23,285 nucleotides of DNA from Clostridiales bacterium (GCA_019423635.1 JAHZBA010000037.1:1-23285), one strand, 5' to 3'; counted from the stretch's first letter, positions 14,354 to 22,873 are shown. The notes: generated from the sequence alone by a model not told the origin. Translations and numbers: made by a program.

Positions 14354-14784
14354 ACCAGCACCTCGATTTCATCTCCCGCCTCCACGGCGCCCTCCCGGAC
14401 CACCACGGCGAAGACGCCCTCTGTGGGCATGACACAGCGGCCGGCGGCCTGCTGAATGGCGCAGCCGCTGTGGCACTCCTTGCCGATCTGGGTGATCTCC
14501 ACCACCGTCTCGCCGATCCGCAGGCGCGTTCCCACCGGCAGGGTCTTCAGCTCCAGGCCACGGGTGGTGATGTTCTCTGCAAAGACGCCGGGGGGCAGGG
14601 GGACGGGGGAGGCGGCGCGCATCTGGTCCACGCTCTCCTGGGCCAGGAGGGAGATCTGGCGGTGCCAGTCCCCGGCGTGGGCGTCGCCCACGATGCCGTG
14701 GCGGAGCTTCAGCTGAATTCTTGGCACGGGGTGCTTCTGCTCGCCCTTGCGGGCGCTGATGTTGACGGAAGTCACTTTTGGCAT
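14350..14784 (-). CDS. MOSC domain protein
   Basis: A 144-residue stand-alone MOSC domain, the fold found in molybdenum cofactor sulfurases and mARC enzymes, which handles sulfur or cofactor through a conserved cysteine. The expected Cys lies in IGKECHSGCAI (Cys104 and Cys108), with Cys118 following in GRCVMP. RHGIVGDAHAGDWHRQISLL (28-47) is the typical N-terminal portion. Start is the ATG at 14784 with AAAGGAG eight bases upstream; longer upstream frames would run through the hairpin repeat. It is separated from moaC by that repeat and overlaps the next gene by four bases. A role in cofactor sulfuration or carriage is inferred from family and context. Confidence 0.88.
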   Translation of the reverse strand: MPKVTSVNISARKGEQKHPVPRIQLKLRHGIVGDAHAGDWHRQISLLAQESVDQMRAASPVPLPPGVFAENITTRGLELKTLPVGTRLRIGETVVEITQIGKECHSGCAIQQAAGRCVMPTEGVFAVVVREGAVEAGDEIEVLV

Positions 14785-14820
14785 GGGAATCGCTCCTTTT
14801 CGGTTTGTTTGGCGGGTGGG

Positions 14821-14932
14821 ATTTTTCGCCGCTTTGCGGCGGGCCTTGCAGGGGCGCTGCCCCTGCACCCCGCCAGGGGGCGCCGCCCCCTGGACCCCTG
14901 CCGCCTTTTGAAAAAGGCGGGCGAAAACTTTT
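14821..14932 (-). repeat. Modular hairpin repeat, copy B, inside the moa operon
   Basis: Read on the minus strand: GAAAAGTTTTCGC, a CGCC/GGCG stem around CTTTTTCAAAAGG, an extra inverted repeat CCAGGGGGC/GCCCCCTGG absent from copy A, GGGGTGCAGGGGC/GCCCCTGC, then GCCGCAAAGCGGCGAAAA. It begins right after the moaC stop and fills nearly all of the 149-base gap before the MOSC gene. The stems could cause partial termination or set a processing boundary in the operon mRNA. Confidence 0.75.
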
Positions 14933-14933
14933 C

Positions 14934-15407
14934 TTATTCCTCCCGCGAATATATGCCGCTCCTGCCGCCGCTCTTTTCCAGCAGGCGGATGCTTCCGATC
15001 TCCATGTCCTGCTGTACCGCCTTGCACATGTCATAGACCGTCAGCGCCGCGGCGGATACGGCGCTCAGCGCCTCCATCTCCACCCCGGTAACGCCGGTGC
15101 AGCGCACCTCCGCCCGGATCTCCACCGCCGTCTCCGTCAGGGCAAAGGTGAGATCCACCCCCGTCAGGGGCACCGGGTGGCACATGGGAATCAGCTCCCA
15201 GGTGTGCTTGGCCGCCTGAATCCCCGCCACCTGGGCCACCGCCAGCACATCCCCCTTTTTCAGGGTGCCGTTTTTGATGTGGCGCAGGGTCTCCGGAGAG
15301 ACCCGGATCTCCCCGGCGGCCACGGCCCGGCGGCAGGTGACGTCCTTCTCCGTCACATCCACCATATGGGCCCGGCCCTGCTCGTTGAAATGCGTCAGCT
15401 CTGCCAT
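14934..15407 (-). CDS. moaC: Cyclic pyranopterin monophosphate synthase
   Basis: Second enzyme of molybdopterin synthesis: converts the MoaA product 3',8-cyclo-7,8-dihydro-GTP to cyclic pyranopterin monophosphate. 157 residues, the standard length. The family sequence is well kept: LTHFNEQGRAHMVDV at the start, Lys51 in LKKGD, His77 in IPMCHP, TGVEMEALSAVS (107-118), LTVYDMCKAV (122-131) and EKSGGRSG (144-151). ATG three bases after the moaA stop, with GGAGG inside the end of moaA, so the two are coupled. Confidence 0.96.
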   Translation of the reverse strand: MAELTHFNEQGRAHMVDVTEKDVTCRRAVAAGEIRVSPETLRHIKNGTLKKGDVLAVAQVAGIQAAKHTWELIPMCHPVPLTGVDLTFALTETAVEIRAEVRCTGVTGVEMEALSAVSAAALTVYDMCKAVQQDMEIGSIRLLEKSGGRSGIYSREE

Positions 15408-15410
15408 GGC

Positions 15411-16346
15411 TTAGCCTCCGATCTGATTCATATTCCTGGGGGTGCCGCTGGCCCCTTCCGTCAGATGGTGGGTCCGGGGCTTTTCCCGGATGCCCCGGCG
15501 GACGGCGACCTCCAGCGCCTCCCCGTGGAGGCCCGCCAGAGGGAGCTCCTCCCGGCTGTGGAGGCAGCTCTTCAAATGGCCGTCGGCGGTGATCCGAATC
15601 CGGCTGCACGCCTCGCAGAAGGCGTGACTCAAGGGGGCGATCAGCCCCACACTACCCCGTCCGCCGGGGAGACGGTACCGCCGGGCCACGCCCTGGTCCG
15701 GAATCCGCTCCAGCGCCGGCACCCGCTCCAGCACCGCGGCGGCGGGCAGAAAGCACGTCCGGGGCCAGGCGGCGCAGGGACCCATGGGCATCAGCTCAAT
15801 AAAGCGCACCTCCCAGGGGTGTTCCCGCGTCAGGCGCACAAAGTCCCCGATCTCGTCGTCGTTGAACCCGCCCATCAGCACCACATTCACCTTCAGCCCG
15901 GCAAAGCCCGCAGCCTCCGCCGCCCGGAGGCCGCCCAGCAGGTCCTCCGGCGGCTCCCGGCGGGTCATGGCGGCGTACCGGTCCCGCCGCAGGGTGTCCA
16001 GGCTGAGATTCAGCCGGTCCACCCCCGCCGCCCGCAGGGGCAGGGCCAGCCGCTCCAGATGCCGGCCGTTGGTGGTCAGACACAGCTCCTCCAGGCCGGG
16101 CAGAGCCCGCAGCCCCCGGCAGATTTCCAGGAGGTCCTCCCGCATCAGCGGCTCCCCGCCGGTGAGGCGGATCTTCCGGATACCGCACCGGACCGCCGCC
16201 GCGGCCATCTCCAGATAGGACTCCGCCGGCAGCTCCCCGGTCCGGGGGGACCCCTCCGCCGGCATACAGTACCGGCAGCGGCAGTCGCACCGATCCGTCA
16301 CCGACAGCCGCAGATCCGTGATCTCCCGCCCGCAGCCATCCCGCAT
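15411..16346 (-). CDS. moaA: GTP 3',8-cyclase (radical SAM)
   Basis: First enzyme of molybdopterin synthesis, rearranging GTP with two [4Fe-4S] clusters. 311 residues. N-terminal radical SAM motif Cys20-x3-Cys24-x2-Cys27 in CDCRCRYCMP, the SAM-binding RLTGGEPLMR strand, and the C-terminal GTP-site cluster C-x2-C-x13-C in FCEACSRIRI...KSC. The protein ends in the double glycine (QIGG) required by MoaA for activity, so the C-terminus is intact. Start is the ATG at 16346 with AGGAGG six bases upstream; upstream extensions would cross the promoter and the efflux terminator. First gene of the molybdenum operon. Confidence 0.96.
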   Translation of the reverse strand: MRDGCGREITDLRLSVTDRCDCRCRYCMPAEGSPRTGELPAESYLEMAAAAVRCGIRKIRLTGGEPLMREDLLEICRGLRALPGLEELCLTTNGRHLERLALPLRAAGVDRLNLSLDTLRRDRYAAMTRREPPEDLLGGLRAAEAAGFAGLKVNVVLMGGFNDDEIGDFVRLTREHPWEVRFIELMPMGPCAAWPRTCFLPAAAVLERVPALERIPDQGVARRYRLPGGRGSVGLIAPLSHAFCEACSRIRITADGHLKSCLHSREELPLAGLHGEALEVAVRRGIREKPRTHHLTEGASGTPRNMNQIGG

Positions 16347-16392
16347 ACTCCGCCTCCTGTCGTGATACTCAAGTGAGGTTAACGCTATTCCA

Positions 16393-16420
16393 AGCATACC
16401 AAATTTTCCCGGAAAGTCAA
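16393..16420 (-). promoter_or_regulatory. Promoter of the molybdenum operon
   Basis: Minus-strand TTGACT (16415-16420), 16-base spacer, TATGCT (16393-16398). It begins immediately after the U tract of the efflux terminator. The predicted leader is only about 40 bases, too short for a Moco riboswitch; no ModE-type operator was recognised. Confidence 0.6.
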
Positions 16421-16427
16421 GAAAAAT

Positions 16428-16456
16428 CGCCCCCGGAAGCATTACTTCCGGGGGCG
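16428..16456 (-). terminator. Intrinsic terminator of the efflux operon
   Basis: CGCCCCCGGAAG (16428-16439) and CTTCCGGGGGCG (16445-16456) form a perfect 12-bp stem. On the minus strand it is followed by ATTTTTC. It lies eight bases after the RND gene. Confidence 0.92.
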
Positions 16457-16464
16457 CGGCTGAT

Positions 16465-19400
16465 TCAGTGGACCTCCTCCGGCTCCGGGGCGGGCTCCGC
16501 CTCTTCGGCCGCCGGCCGCCTCTTCCGCCGGAGCTTCCGGGGCAGATCGTCAATGACGGAGTAGAACACCGGCGTCAGCACCAGGGTGATGACGGTGGAG
16601 ATGGCCATGCCGCTGATCATGACAACGCCCATGTCGCTCATCATCTCGTTGGTCTCTCCCACCCCAATGGCCATGGGCACCATGGCAAGCACTGTGGTCA
16701 GGGTGGTCATCATGATGGGCCGGATGCGCAGGGGACAGGCGTGGAGAATGGCCTCCTCCCGGCTCTCCCCCCTCCCGCGGCGGATTTTGATGTACTCCAC
16801 CAGGATGATGGAGTTGTTGACCACCGTGCCCGCCAGCATGATGAGGGCCACCAGGGAGATGATGGAGAGGTCCTTCCCCGTCACCGGCAGGGCCACCAGG
16901 GCTCCGGCGAAGGCCACCGGCAGAATCAGCATGACGATCACCGGCATCAGGAAGGACTCAAACTGGGCCGCCAGCACGAAATAGACAAGGCCCAGGGCCA
17001 CCAGCAGTGCCAGCAGCAGGTCGGTGAAGCTCTCCATCATGTTGGAGTAGCTGCCGCTGATCTCCGCGGTATAGCCCTCCGGCAGCGTGTACTCCCCCAG
17101 AATGGACTGGATGGAGCGGGTCATGGCGGTGACGTCGCCGCTGATGGTATCGCCGGTGACGCTGACCTGCCGGGACTGGTTGACCCGGGTGATGGTCTGG
17201 GGCTCCTGCACCACGGCCACCTCGGCCACGGAGCTCAGGGGCACCGAGCCGCCGAAGCTGGAGGGAATGGCCATGGAGCGCAGGGCGTCCAGGCTCTCTC
17301 CCGCCTCGCCGCTGCCCCGGACCACCACGTCCAGCTCCCGGTTGTCGATGGTGACGGTGGTGGCCGTGGCGCCGGTGAGCTCCGAGCGGACGGCGGCGCC
17401 TACGGCGGCGGCGGTGAGGCCGTACTGGGCCGCCGCCTCCCGGTTCAGCGTCACCTTCACCTGGGGCACCCGCCGGGCCAGGGAGCTCTGGACGTCGATG
17501 GCGTCCGGCAGGCGGGAGATCTCCCCGGCCAGGTCCTCGGCGATCATGGCCAGGGTCTCATAGTCGTTTCCGGTGATCTCCACATTGATGTCGTCTCCGG
17601 TGAGCATTCCCATGGAGCTGGAGGCGCTGACGGTGATCTCGCAGCCGGCGATGTCCTGGAGACAGGGCCGCAGGCTGTCGGTGATCTCAAAGCTGCTGCG
17701 GCTGCGCTCCCCCCTGGACACCAGATTCAGCATCATGGTGACGGACTCGTCCTGGGCGATGTAGTACATCTCCTCCAGCTCCGGCACCTCCCGCTGGGCA
17801 ATGGCGGAGATCCGGTCGGCAATGGCGGCGCTCTCGTCCACCTGGGAGCCGATGGGCATACTGATGGAAATGGTGACCTGCCCCTGGTCCATATCCGGCA
17901 TCATCACCAGGTTGGAGGTGAACACCGGCAGGGCCATGGCCACCACCAGAGCCAGCGCGGCCAGCATCCCCACCTTCAGGTGGTGGACGAAGTAGTCAAG
18001 AAGCCGCAGGTAGAACTGGTACAGCCGCTGGATCCAGCCGCCGATCCGCGCCAGCAGGGCGTTGGGCTTCTTCTCCGCCCGCTTCAGCTGCTGGCGGCGG
18101 AGCTTCTCCTCGTCCAGCATCATGTAGCACAGCAGCGGCACCAGCGTCAGCGCAATGGCCAGGGAGGCGAAGATCAGCGAGGCGATGGTCAGGGAGAAAT
18201 CCCGGAACATCTCTCCGGCGATGCCGTCCACAAAGCCCAGGGGCACAAAGACGGCCTCGGTGGTCAGCGTGGAGGCCACCACCGAGGTGGTCACCTCCCT
18301 CGTGCCCTCCACGCAGGCGCTGAGGCGGTCCTTTCCCTCCGCGGCAAAGCGGTAGATGTTCTCCAGCACCACGATGGAGTTGTCCACGATCATGCCCACG
18401 CCCATGGCCACGCCGCCCAGGCTCATCATGTTCAGCGTCAGGTCCATGGCGTTCATCAGCACGAATACCGTCAGGATACACACCGGCATGGACACGGCGA
18501 TGGTCATGGTGGCGCTGCCACGGCGCAGGAACAAAAACACCACAATGGCTGCCAGCAGCACGCCCTGGAAGATGTTCTGGAAGGCCGCGTTTACGGACAT
18601 GTCGATGTAATCCGAGGCAAGGTACGGCGTTGTGTAGACAATGGCGGGGTTCTCCTCATGGAGCTCCTCCAGCCGCGCCGCCACGGCCTTGGCCACGGCC
18701 GCCTCGTTGGCGCCGGACTGCTTGGAGATCTGGAGCACCACGCAGGCGGTGCCGTTCACCTTGGCGCAGGCGTCGGAGTTCTCCGTCTCCAGCACCACGT
18801 CGGCCACCTCCCGCAGCCGCACGGCGCCGCCGGTGGGCAGGGAGAGCAGCATGTTCTCCACGTCCTCCACCGACTGGAATTTCGCGTCGGTGCTGACGGT
18901 GAGGGTCTTGGAGCCGTTTTTCATGTCGCCGCCGGGGTAGAGCAGGTTCTGCCCCGCCAGGAACTGGGAGATATAGCTGTTGGAGAGTCCCAGGCCCGCC
19001 GCCCGGGCGGGGTCCACCTCCACGGCGATCTTCTCCGTCACGCCGCCGTTGACGGTGACCTGGGCCACGCCGTCGATCCGCTCCAGGGCCGGCCCCACAG
19101 TGTCGTCCGCCAGGGCCTGGAGGGAGGCCAGGTCCTCGCCGCTGAGGGCGACCATGGCGGTGGGCATCAGCTCGCTGATGTTCAGGTTCACGATCACCGG
19201 GTCCATGGCGTCCTCCGGCAGGCTCACCCGGTCGAACTGCTCCCGGAGCTTCGTGGCGGCGATGTCCAGGTCCGTGCCGTCCACGTAGGAGATCTGGAGC
19301 TGGCACATGCTGTCGGCGGAGGTGGAGGACACGGAGTCCACGCCGGACACCGACATGACGGCGGACTCCAGGGGACGGGTCACCAGCTCCTCAATGTCGC

Positions 19401-19569
19401 TGGGGTTGGCGCCGTTGTAATAACAGACCACCATGGCCATGGGGGCCTCCAGATCCGGCATCAGGGCCATCTGCAGCTGGGTGGTGAAGATGACGCCGAA
19501 GATGGAGATCATAATCACCGCCAGCAGGGTGGCGACCTTGTGTTGGATACAGAATTTTGAAAGGCTCAT
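16465..19569 (-). CDS. RND-family efflux pump (HAE1/AcrB-like)
   Basis: Inner-membrane proton-driven transporter of 1034 residues, normal RND size. TM1 at about 12-30, a large periplasm-type porter domain, TM2-6 from about 330 to 483, a linker, TM7 near 533, the second porter domain and TM8-12, ending in an acidic Glu/Pro tail. The TM4 motif VGMIVDNSIVVLEN (391-404) keeps the first proton-relay Asp (396) but has Asn at the second; the TM10 lysine position is Asn in TVVNNSIILVEY. Both changes occur in many Firmicute RND pumps. The start overlaps the adaptor stop as ATGA. Substrate unknown; drugs, bile acids or lipids are plausible. Confidence 0.93.
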   Translation of the reverse strand: MSLSKFCIQHKVATLLAVIMISIFGVIFTTQLQMALMPDLEAPMAMVVCYYNGANPSDIEELVTRPLESAVMSVSGVDSVSSTSADSMCQLQISYVDGTDLDIAATKLREQFDRVSLPEDAMDPVIVNLNISELMPTAMVALSGEDLASLQALADDTVGPALERIDGVAQVTVNGGVTEKIAVEVDPARAAGLGLSNSYISQFLAGQNLLYPGGDMKNGSKTLTVSTDAKFQSVEDVENMLLSLPTGGAVRLREVADVVLETENSDACAKVNGTACVVLQISKQSGANEAAVAKAVAARLEELHEENPAIVYTTPYLASDYIDMSVNAAFQNIFQGVLLAAIVVFLFLRRGSATMTIAVSMPVCILTVFVLMNAMDLTLNMMSLGGVAMGVGMIVDNSIVVLENIYRFAAEGKDRLSACVEGTREVTTSVVASTLTTEAVFVPLGFVDGIAGEMFRDFSLTIASLIFASLAIALTLVPLLCYMMLDEEKLRRQQLKRAEKKPNALLARIGGWIQRLYQFYLRLLDYFVHHLKVGMLAALALVVAMALPVFTSNLVMMPDMDQGQVTISISMPIGSQVDESAAIADRISAIAQREVPELEEMYYIAQDESVTMMLNLVSRGERSRSSFEITDSLRPCLQDIAGCEITVSASSSMGMLTGDDINVEITGNDYETLAMIAEDLAGEISRLPDAIDVQSSLARRVPQVKVTLNREAAAQYGLTAAAVGAAVRSELTGATATTVTIDNRELDVVVRGSGEAGESLDALRSMAIPSSFGGSVPLSSVAEVAVVQEPQTITRVNQSRQVSVTGDTISGDVTAMTRSIQSILGEYTLPEGYTAEISGSYSNMMESFTDLLLALLVALGLVYFVLAAQFESFLMPVIVMLILPVAFAGALVALPVTGKDLSIISLVALIMLAGTVVNNSIILVEYIKIRRGRGESREEAILHACPLRIRPIMMTTLTTVLAMVPMAIGVGETNEMMSDMGVVMISGMAISTVITLVLTPVFYSVIDDLPRKLRRKRRPAAEEAEPAPEPEEVH

Positions 19570-20732
19570 GCGTCCTCCCCGCTTACAATGCGCACGGCGT
19601 CGCCGTCATGGAGGTAGGACTGCCCCACGGTGACCAGCTGCTGGCCCTCCTTCAGTCCGGAGAGCACCTCCGTGACGCCGCTGCCGGTGAGGCCGGTAAC
19701 CACCTCCAGGTACTTGGCGGCGTCGTTTTCCACCACGTAGACATACTGGGTCTCCCCGCTGGTGAGAATGGCCTCCGTGGGCACCACCAGGGTGTCCTGG
19801 GAGACGTCGGTGCGGAAGGTGACGTCGGCGAACATGCCGGAGAGCAGGCCGCTCACCTCCGCCGGGACGGTCAGCGTGACGGTGTAGAGCTTGGTCTGGA
19901 AGTTGGCCGCCCGCTCCACGGAGCGGATCGCGGCGGTAAAGCTCTGGTCCGCGGCGCTGACGGTCACATCCGCGGTGTCGCCGATGGAGAGCTTGGGCAC
20001 CAGGGCCTCGGACACGGAGACGGTCACCTTCATCTGGTCCGCCCCGTCGATGACCGCCAGAGGCAGGGAGTTGGAGATGTAGCTGTTCTCCACGGCGTTC
20101 ATGGTCACCAGGGTCCCGGCGATGGGGGCGATGACGTTGCCGGCGGTGTCCACGTGCTCCAGGGCCAGATCCAGCTGCTCCAGGCCGCTGCGGGCGTTCT
20201 GGATGCCCGCCTCCAGCTGGGACAACGTGGCGCTGCGCCCGGCCTCGGCGGTCTGGTAGTTCAGCTCCGCCTGGTCCACCTCCAGCTGAGAGGCGGCGCC
20301 GATCTCAAAGAGGGCCTTCGTGTTGGTCACGTTGTCCGCCGCCAGCTGAACCTGCTTATCCAGGATCACCTTCTGGTCCTGATAGCTCTGGACGGCGGCG
20401 TCATAGCTGATGCGGGCGGCGTTGTAGCCGGAGAGGGCGCTGCCCAGCTCCAGGGTGCAGAGGATGTCCCCCGCCTGCACCTGATCCCCGGCACCGAAAT
20501 ACACCGCCGTGCACTTGGCGGCACTGGAGATCAGAATGGTGGACTCGTTGTCGGCCGAGATCTGGCCGGAGACCTTGTTCTCCGCGGCAATGGTGCTGGG
20601 GAGCACCGTCTGCACCTGGACGGCCACGCCGGCCGCGGGCTCTTCGGCCTCCCCATCCTCCCCGCCGCAGGCGGTGAGGGTGAACGAGACGGCGGCCGCC
20701 AGAAGCAGGGCCGCGATGCGGTGTTGTTTCAT
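19566..20732 (-). CDS. Lipoprotein membrane-fusion adaptor of the RND pump
   Basis: Periplasmic-adaptor (HlyD/AcrA-type) protein of 388 residues, anchored as a lipoprotein by a signal peptide with lipobox L-T-A-C (Cys22). Order of parts: N-terminal barrel/lipoyl half (about 40-95, including GDQVQAGDILCTLE), an alpha-hairpin of about 95-205 rich in Ala/Gln, the returning lipoyl half with NVIAPIAGTLV (about 209-219), a beta-barrel and a membrane-proximal domain ending GLKEGQQLVTVGQSYLHDGDAVRI. It sits between the TolC-like gene (21-base gap) and the pump gene (4-base overlap), so it very probably bridges those two products. Confidence 0.92.
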   Translation of the reverse strand: MKQHRIAALLLAAAVSFTLTACGGEDGEAEEPAAGVAVQVQTVLPSTIAAENKVSGQISADNESTILISSAAKCTAVYFGAGDQVQAGDILCTLELGSALSGYNAARISYDAAVQSYQDQKVILDKQVQLAADNVTNTKALFEIGAASQLEVDQAELNYQTAEAGRSATLSQLEAGIQNARSGLEQLDLALEHVDTAGNVIAPIAGTLVTMNAVENSYISNSLPLAVIDGADQMKVTVSVSEALVPKLSIGDTADVTVSAADQSFTAAIRSVERAANFQTKLYTVTLTVPAEVSGLLSGMFADVTFRTDVSQDTLVVPTEAILTSGETQYVYVVENDAAKYLEVVTGLTGSGVTEVLSGLKEGQQLVTVGQSYLHDGDAVRIVSGEDA

Positions 20733-20753
20733 AGTCAGAAAATCCCTCCCAAA

Positions 20754-22181
20754 TCAGTTCAGAATCCCGTGCTGCACGGCCCAGCAGTAGCTGTTGTAGG
20801 CGGAAAACAGGTCCCCGGCGGCGCTGCGCACGGCGTTCTCCTGGGCCCGCAGGTCGTCCTCCGCCGTCAGCAGGGCGTTTTGAGAGATCGTCCCCTGCTG
20901 GTATTTCAGCTCCGACGCGGCGTAGGACTCCTGCTCACAGGCCAGGGCCGTCTGCGCCGCCTGCCAGATCTGACGGTAATCCTCCACCTGGGCGTAGAGG
21001 GTGCGGAATTTCAGCTCGTAGTTCTGGACGGTGTTGTTGTATGTATACTGGGCCGCCTGCCAGGTGTGCTTGGCGCTGCGGAACTCATAGCGCTCCTCGT
21101 CATAGGCGTAGCCCACGCCGGCGTCCTTGTAGTCGTCCCGGGCGTCCTCCAGGGTCTTTCCCGCGTCGTAGAGCTCATAGCTCTTCTCCTTGGCGGCGGC
21201 CAGGTCCGTCTCCAGATCCATGGCCTCCAGCTGCGCGTCGGTGACATCCGGCACGGGGCCCAGGACAATCGCCCCGGTCTGCTCGGCGCCGATCATCATC
21301 TCCAGCTGGATCTTGTAGTTTTTGATGTTCATCCGCAGGGTAGCCAGGCCGCTCTCCAGACTGCTCCGGCCCGCCCGGACCTCCGAGAGCTGCAAGGCGG
21401 AGATCTGGCCCAGGGTATAGCGCAGCTCCATCTCCTCCACCGTGCGGTTCAACGCCTCCAGCTGCCGCGCAAGGCCGGCCTCCTGGACCTCCATGGCGGT
21501 GAGGGCCACATATAAAGCCTCTCCCGCCATGACGATCTGGTCCTGTAAGTGGTTCAGCTGGCGGATCACATCGGCGTTGTCCCGCTGCATGTCGCCGTCC
21601 TTGATGGAGTCAAAGGTGTCCCGCACGGCGTCATAGGCCTTGTCCAGCTGGTCGTAGGCGCTGTGATACTCGTAATCGCTGTACTCCACGCCGGGAATGT
21701 TCTGCTCCGCCATGGATTTCAGCGCGCTGGAGCCCAGCACCAGCTGCCACTGGGCCTTGGCGATCTGGTTGAGCTGGAGCCGCAGGTCCTCGTACAGATC
21801 CTCGTAGTCGATCTCCTCCAGCGTCAGCACGCTCTGCTCCAGCGTCAGGATCTGGAGGTTGTTCTCCCGCATCCGCCGCTCCACATTGGCAAAGCTCACC
21901 TGCCCGATCTCATCCGGCTCGATGGTGACGGTCTCCTCCAGATCCGGCCCCGCGGGGGTGGGGGGGATCTCCTCCGGCGGCTCCTCCTCCGGGGCGGGTT
22001 CGGCCTCCGCCGCTGCCGCGGCCTCCCGGGCCGCCTCCTCCTCTGCCTCGCGGGCCTCCCGCAGGGCGTCCAGATGGCCCCGGACGGGCTCCTTTCCCAT
22101 CTCCCCGGCCAGGGCGCTGACGCCGCACACCGACGCCGTCAGCGCCAGCATCACCAGCAGGGCGGTCAATCTCTTTTTCAT
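20754..22181 (-). CDS. TolC-like efflux protein
   Basis: A 475-residue secreted protein, resembling the outer-membrane factor (TolC/OEP) family in its long paired coiled-coil helices and internal duplication. Signal peptide MKKRLTALLVMLALTASVCG with probable cleavage after VSALA; then a Glu/Ala/Pro-rich low-complexity linker (about 35-80) and helical repeats to the end, with LRYTLGQISALQLSEVRAG and LKYQQGTISQNALLTAEDDL as the two equivalent TolC repeats. In a monoderm cell there is no outer membrane to span, so it may reach through the wall or act with the adaptor only. Start is the ATG at 22181, five bases after AAGGAGG. Eleven bases separate it from the regulator gene. Confidence 0.82.
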   Translation of the reverse strand: MKKRLTALLVMLALTASVCGVSALAGEMGKEPVRGHLDALREAREAEEEAAREAAAAAEAEPAPEEEPPEEIPPTPAGPDLEETVTIEPDEIGQVSFANVERRMRENNLQILTLEQSVLTLEEIDYEDLYEDLRLQLNQIAKAQWQLVLGSSALKSMAEQNIPGVEYSDYEYHSAYDQLDKAYDAVRDTFDSIKDGDMQRDNADVIRQLNHLQDQIVMAGEALYVALTAMEVQEAGLARQLEALNRTVEEMELRYTLGQISALQLSEVRAGRSSLESGLATLRMNIKNYKIQLEMMIGAEQTGAIVLGPVPDVTDAQLEAMDLETDLAAAKEKSYELYDAGKTLEDARDDYKDAGVGYAYDEERYEFRSAKHTWQAAQYTYNNTVQNYELKFRTLYAQVEDYRQIWQAAQTALACEQESYAASELKYQQGTISQNALLTAEDDLRAQENAVRSAAGDLFSAYNSYCWAVQHGILN

Positions 22182-22192
22182 GGGCTCCTCCT

Positions 22193-22816
22193 TTATGTAA
22201 GCTCTGTCTGCTCCCTGCGCAGACAGCCGTATTGGATGATCTCCAGCTGCGCCTCCATCTCCCGGCGCAGCTCCGCCGTCCGCTCCGGCTGCAGCAGCGT
22301 GTCCATGATGGTCCGGCCCAGCACGCCCAGGGTCATCAAAAACACCCGCCGGACGTAGGCCTGATCCTGCCGGGCCAGACTGGACACGCGGATCTTCTCC
22401 ATCAGCTCCGGGGGAAACTCCGACTGCATCATACTGGCCATCAGCTTTTGCAGGTCGATCCCCGGGTTGATCTGCAGCACCCGGAAGCACCGGTCCATCA
22501 GCGGCCGGGGCTCCTTGCGGCGGGTGATGCCGTCATAGAGCGTCAGCTGGAGCTGAAAGATGTCTCCGTCCGTCTGGCGGAGCAATTCCCCGAAAAACTG
22601 GACCACATAGGCCTTGACATCCTCCAGCAGATAGGCGAACAGCTCCTCCTTGTCAGTGAAGTACTGATAAAAGCTGCCCCGGGGGATGCCCGCCTGGCGG
22701 ACAATCTGATTGATGGAGGCGTCCGAGAACTTGACGCGGGTGAATTCCGCCCAGGCCGCTTCCATGAAGCGGCCCCGCTTCTCCTCCGGCAGCCGGAGGA
22801 AGGTTTCCGTCGGCAC
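22193..22816 (-). CDS. TetR-family transcriptional regulator
   Basis: A 207-residue DNA-binding regulator. The N-terminal helix-turn-helix is clear: FSDASINQIVRQAGIPRGSF followed by YQYFTDKEELFAYLL (about 30-64); the remaining helical domain should bind an effector and form the dimer. Start is a GTG at 22816 with AGGAG nine bases upstream. It is the first gene of the efflux operon and two near-identical palindromes lie between its promoter and start codon, so it most likely represses itself and the pump genes until a pump substrate binds. Confidence 0.92.
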   Translation of the reverse strand: MPTETFLRLPEEKRGRFMEAAWAEFTRVKFSDASINQIVRQAGIPRGSFYQYFTDKEELFAYLLEDVKAYVVQFFGELLRQTDGDIFQLQLTLYDGITRRKEPRPLMDRCFRVLQINPGIDLQKLMASMMQSEFPPELMEKIRVSSLARQDQAYVRRVFLMTLGVLGRTIMDTLLQPERTAELRREMEAQLEIIQYGCLRREQTELT

Positions 22817-22838
22817 GGCGCTCAGCTCCTCTCAAAGA

Positions 22839-22853
22839 ATGACAAGCTGTCAT
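22839..22853. promoter_or_regulatory. TetR operator 1
   Basis: Perfect dyad ATGACA-AGC-TGTCAT. Its centre lies 18 bases from that of the second copy, and both are downstream of the -10 box, where bound repressor would block transcription. Confidence 0.8.
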
Positions 22854-22856
22854 AAA

Positions 22857-22871
22857 GTGACAGGCTGTCAT
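22857..22871. promoter_or_regulatory. TetR operator 2
   Basis: GTGACA-GGC-TGTCAT, a 13-base perfect dyad with matching flanks to operator 1. It covers the predicted transcription start near 22867. Confidence 0.8.
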
Positions 22872-22873
22872 TT

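Noticed and set aside
16346..16390. Moco riboswitch in front of moaA
   Set aside because: The leader predicted from the promoter is only about 40 bases, too short for that aptamer.
16468..19560. 1030-codon plus-strand frame opposite the RND pump
   Set aside because: Shadow frame caused by third-position G/C bias; it is dominated by His, Gly and Gln and has no start signal.
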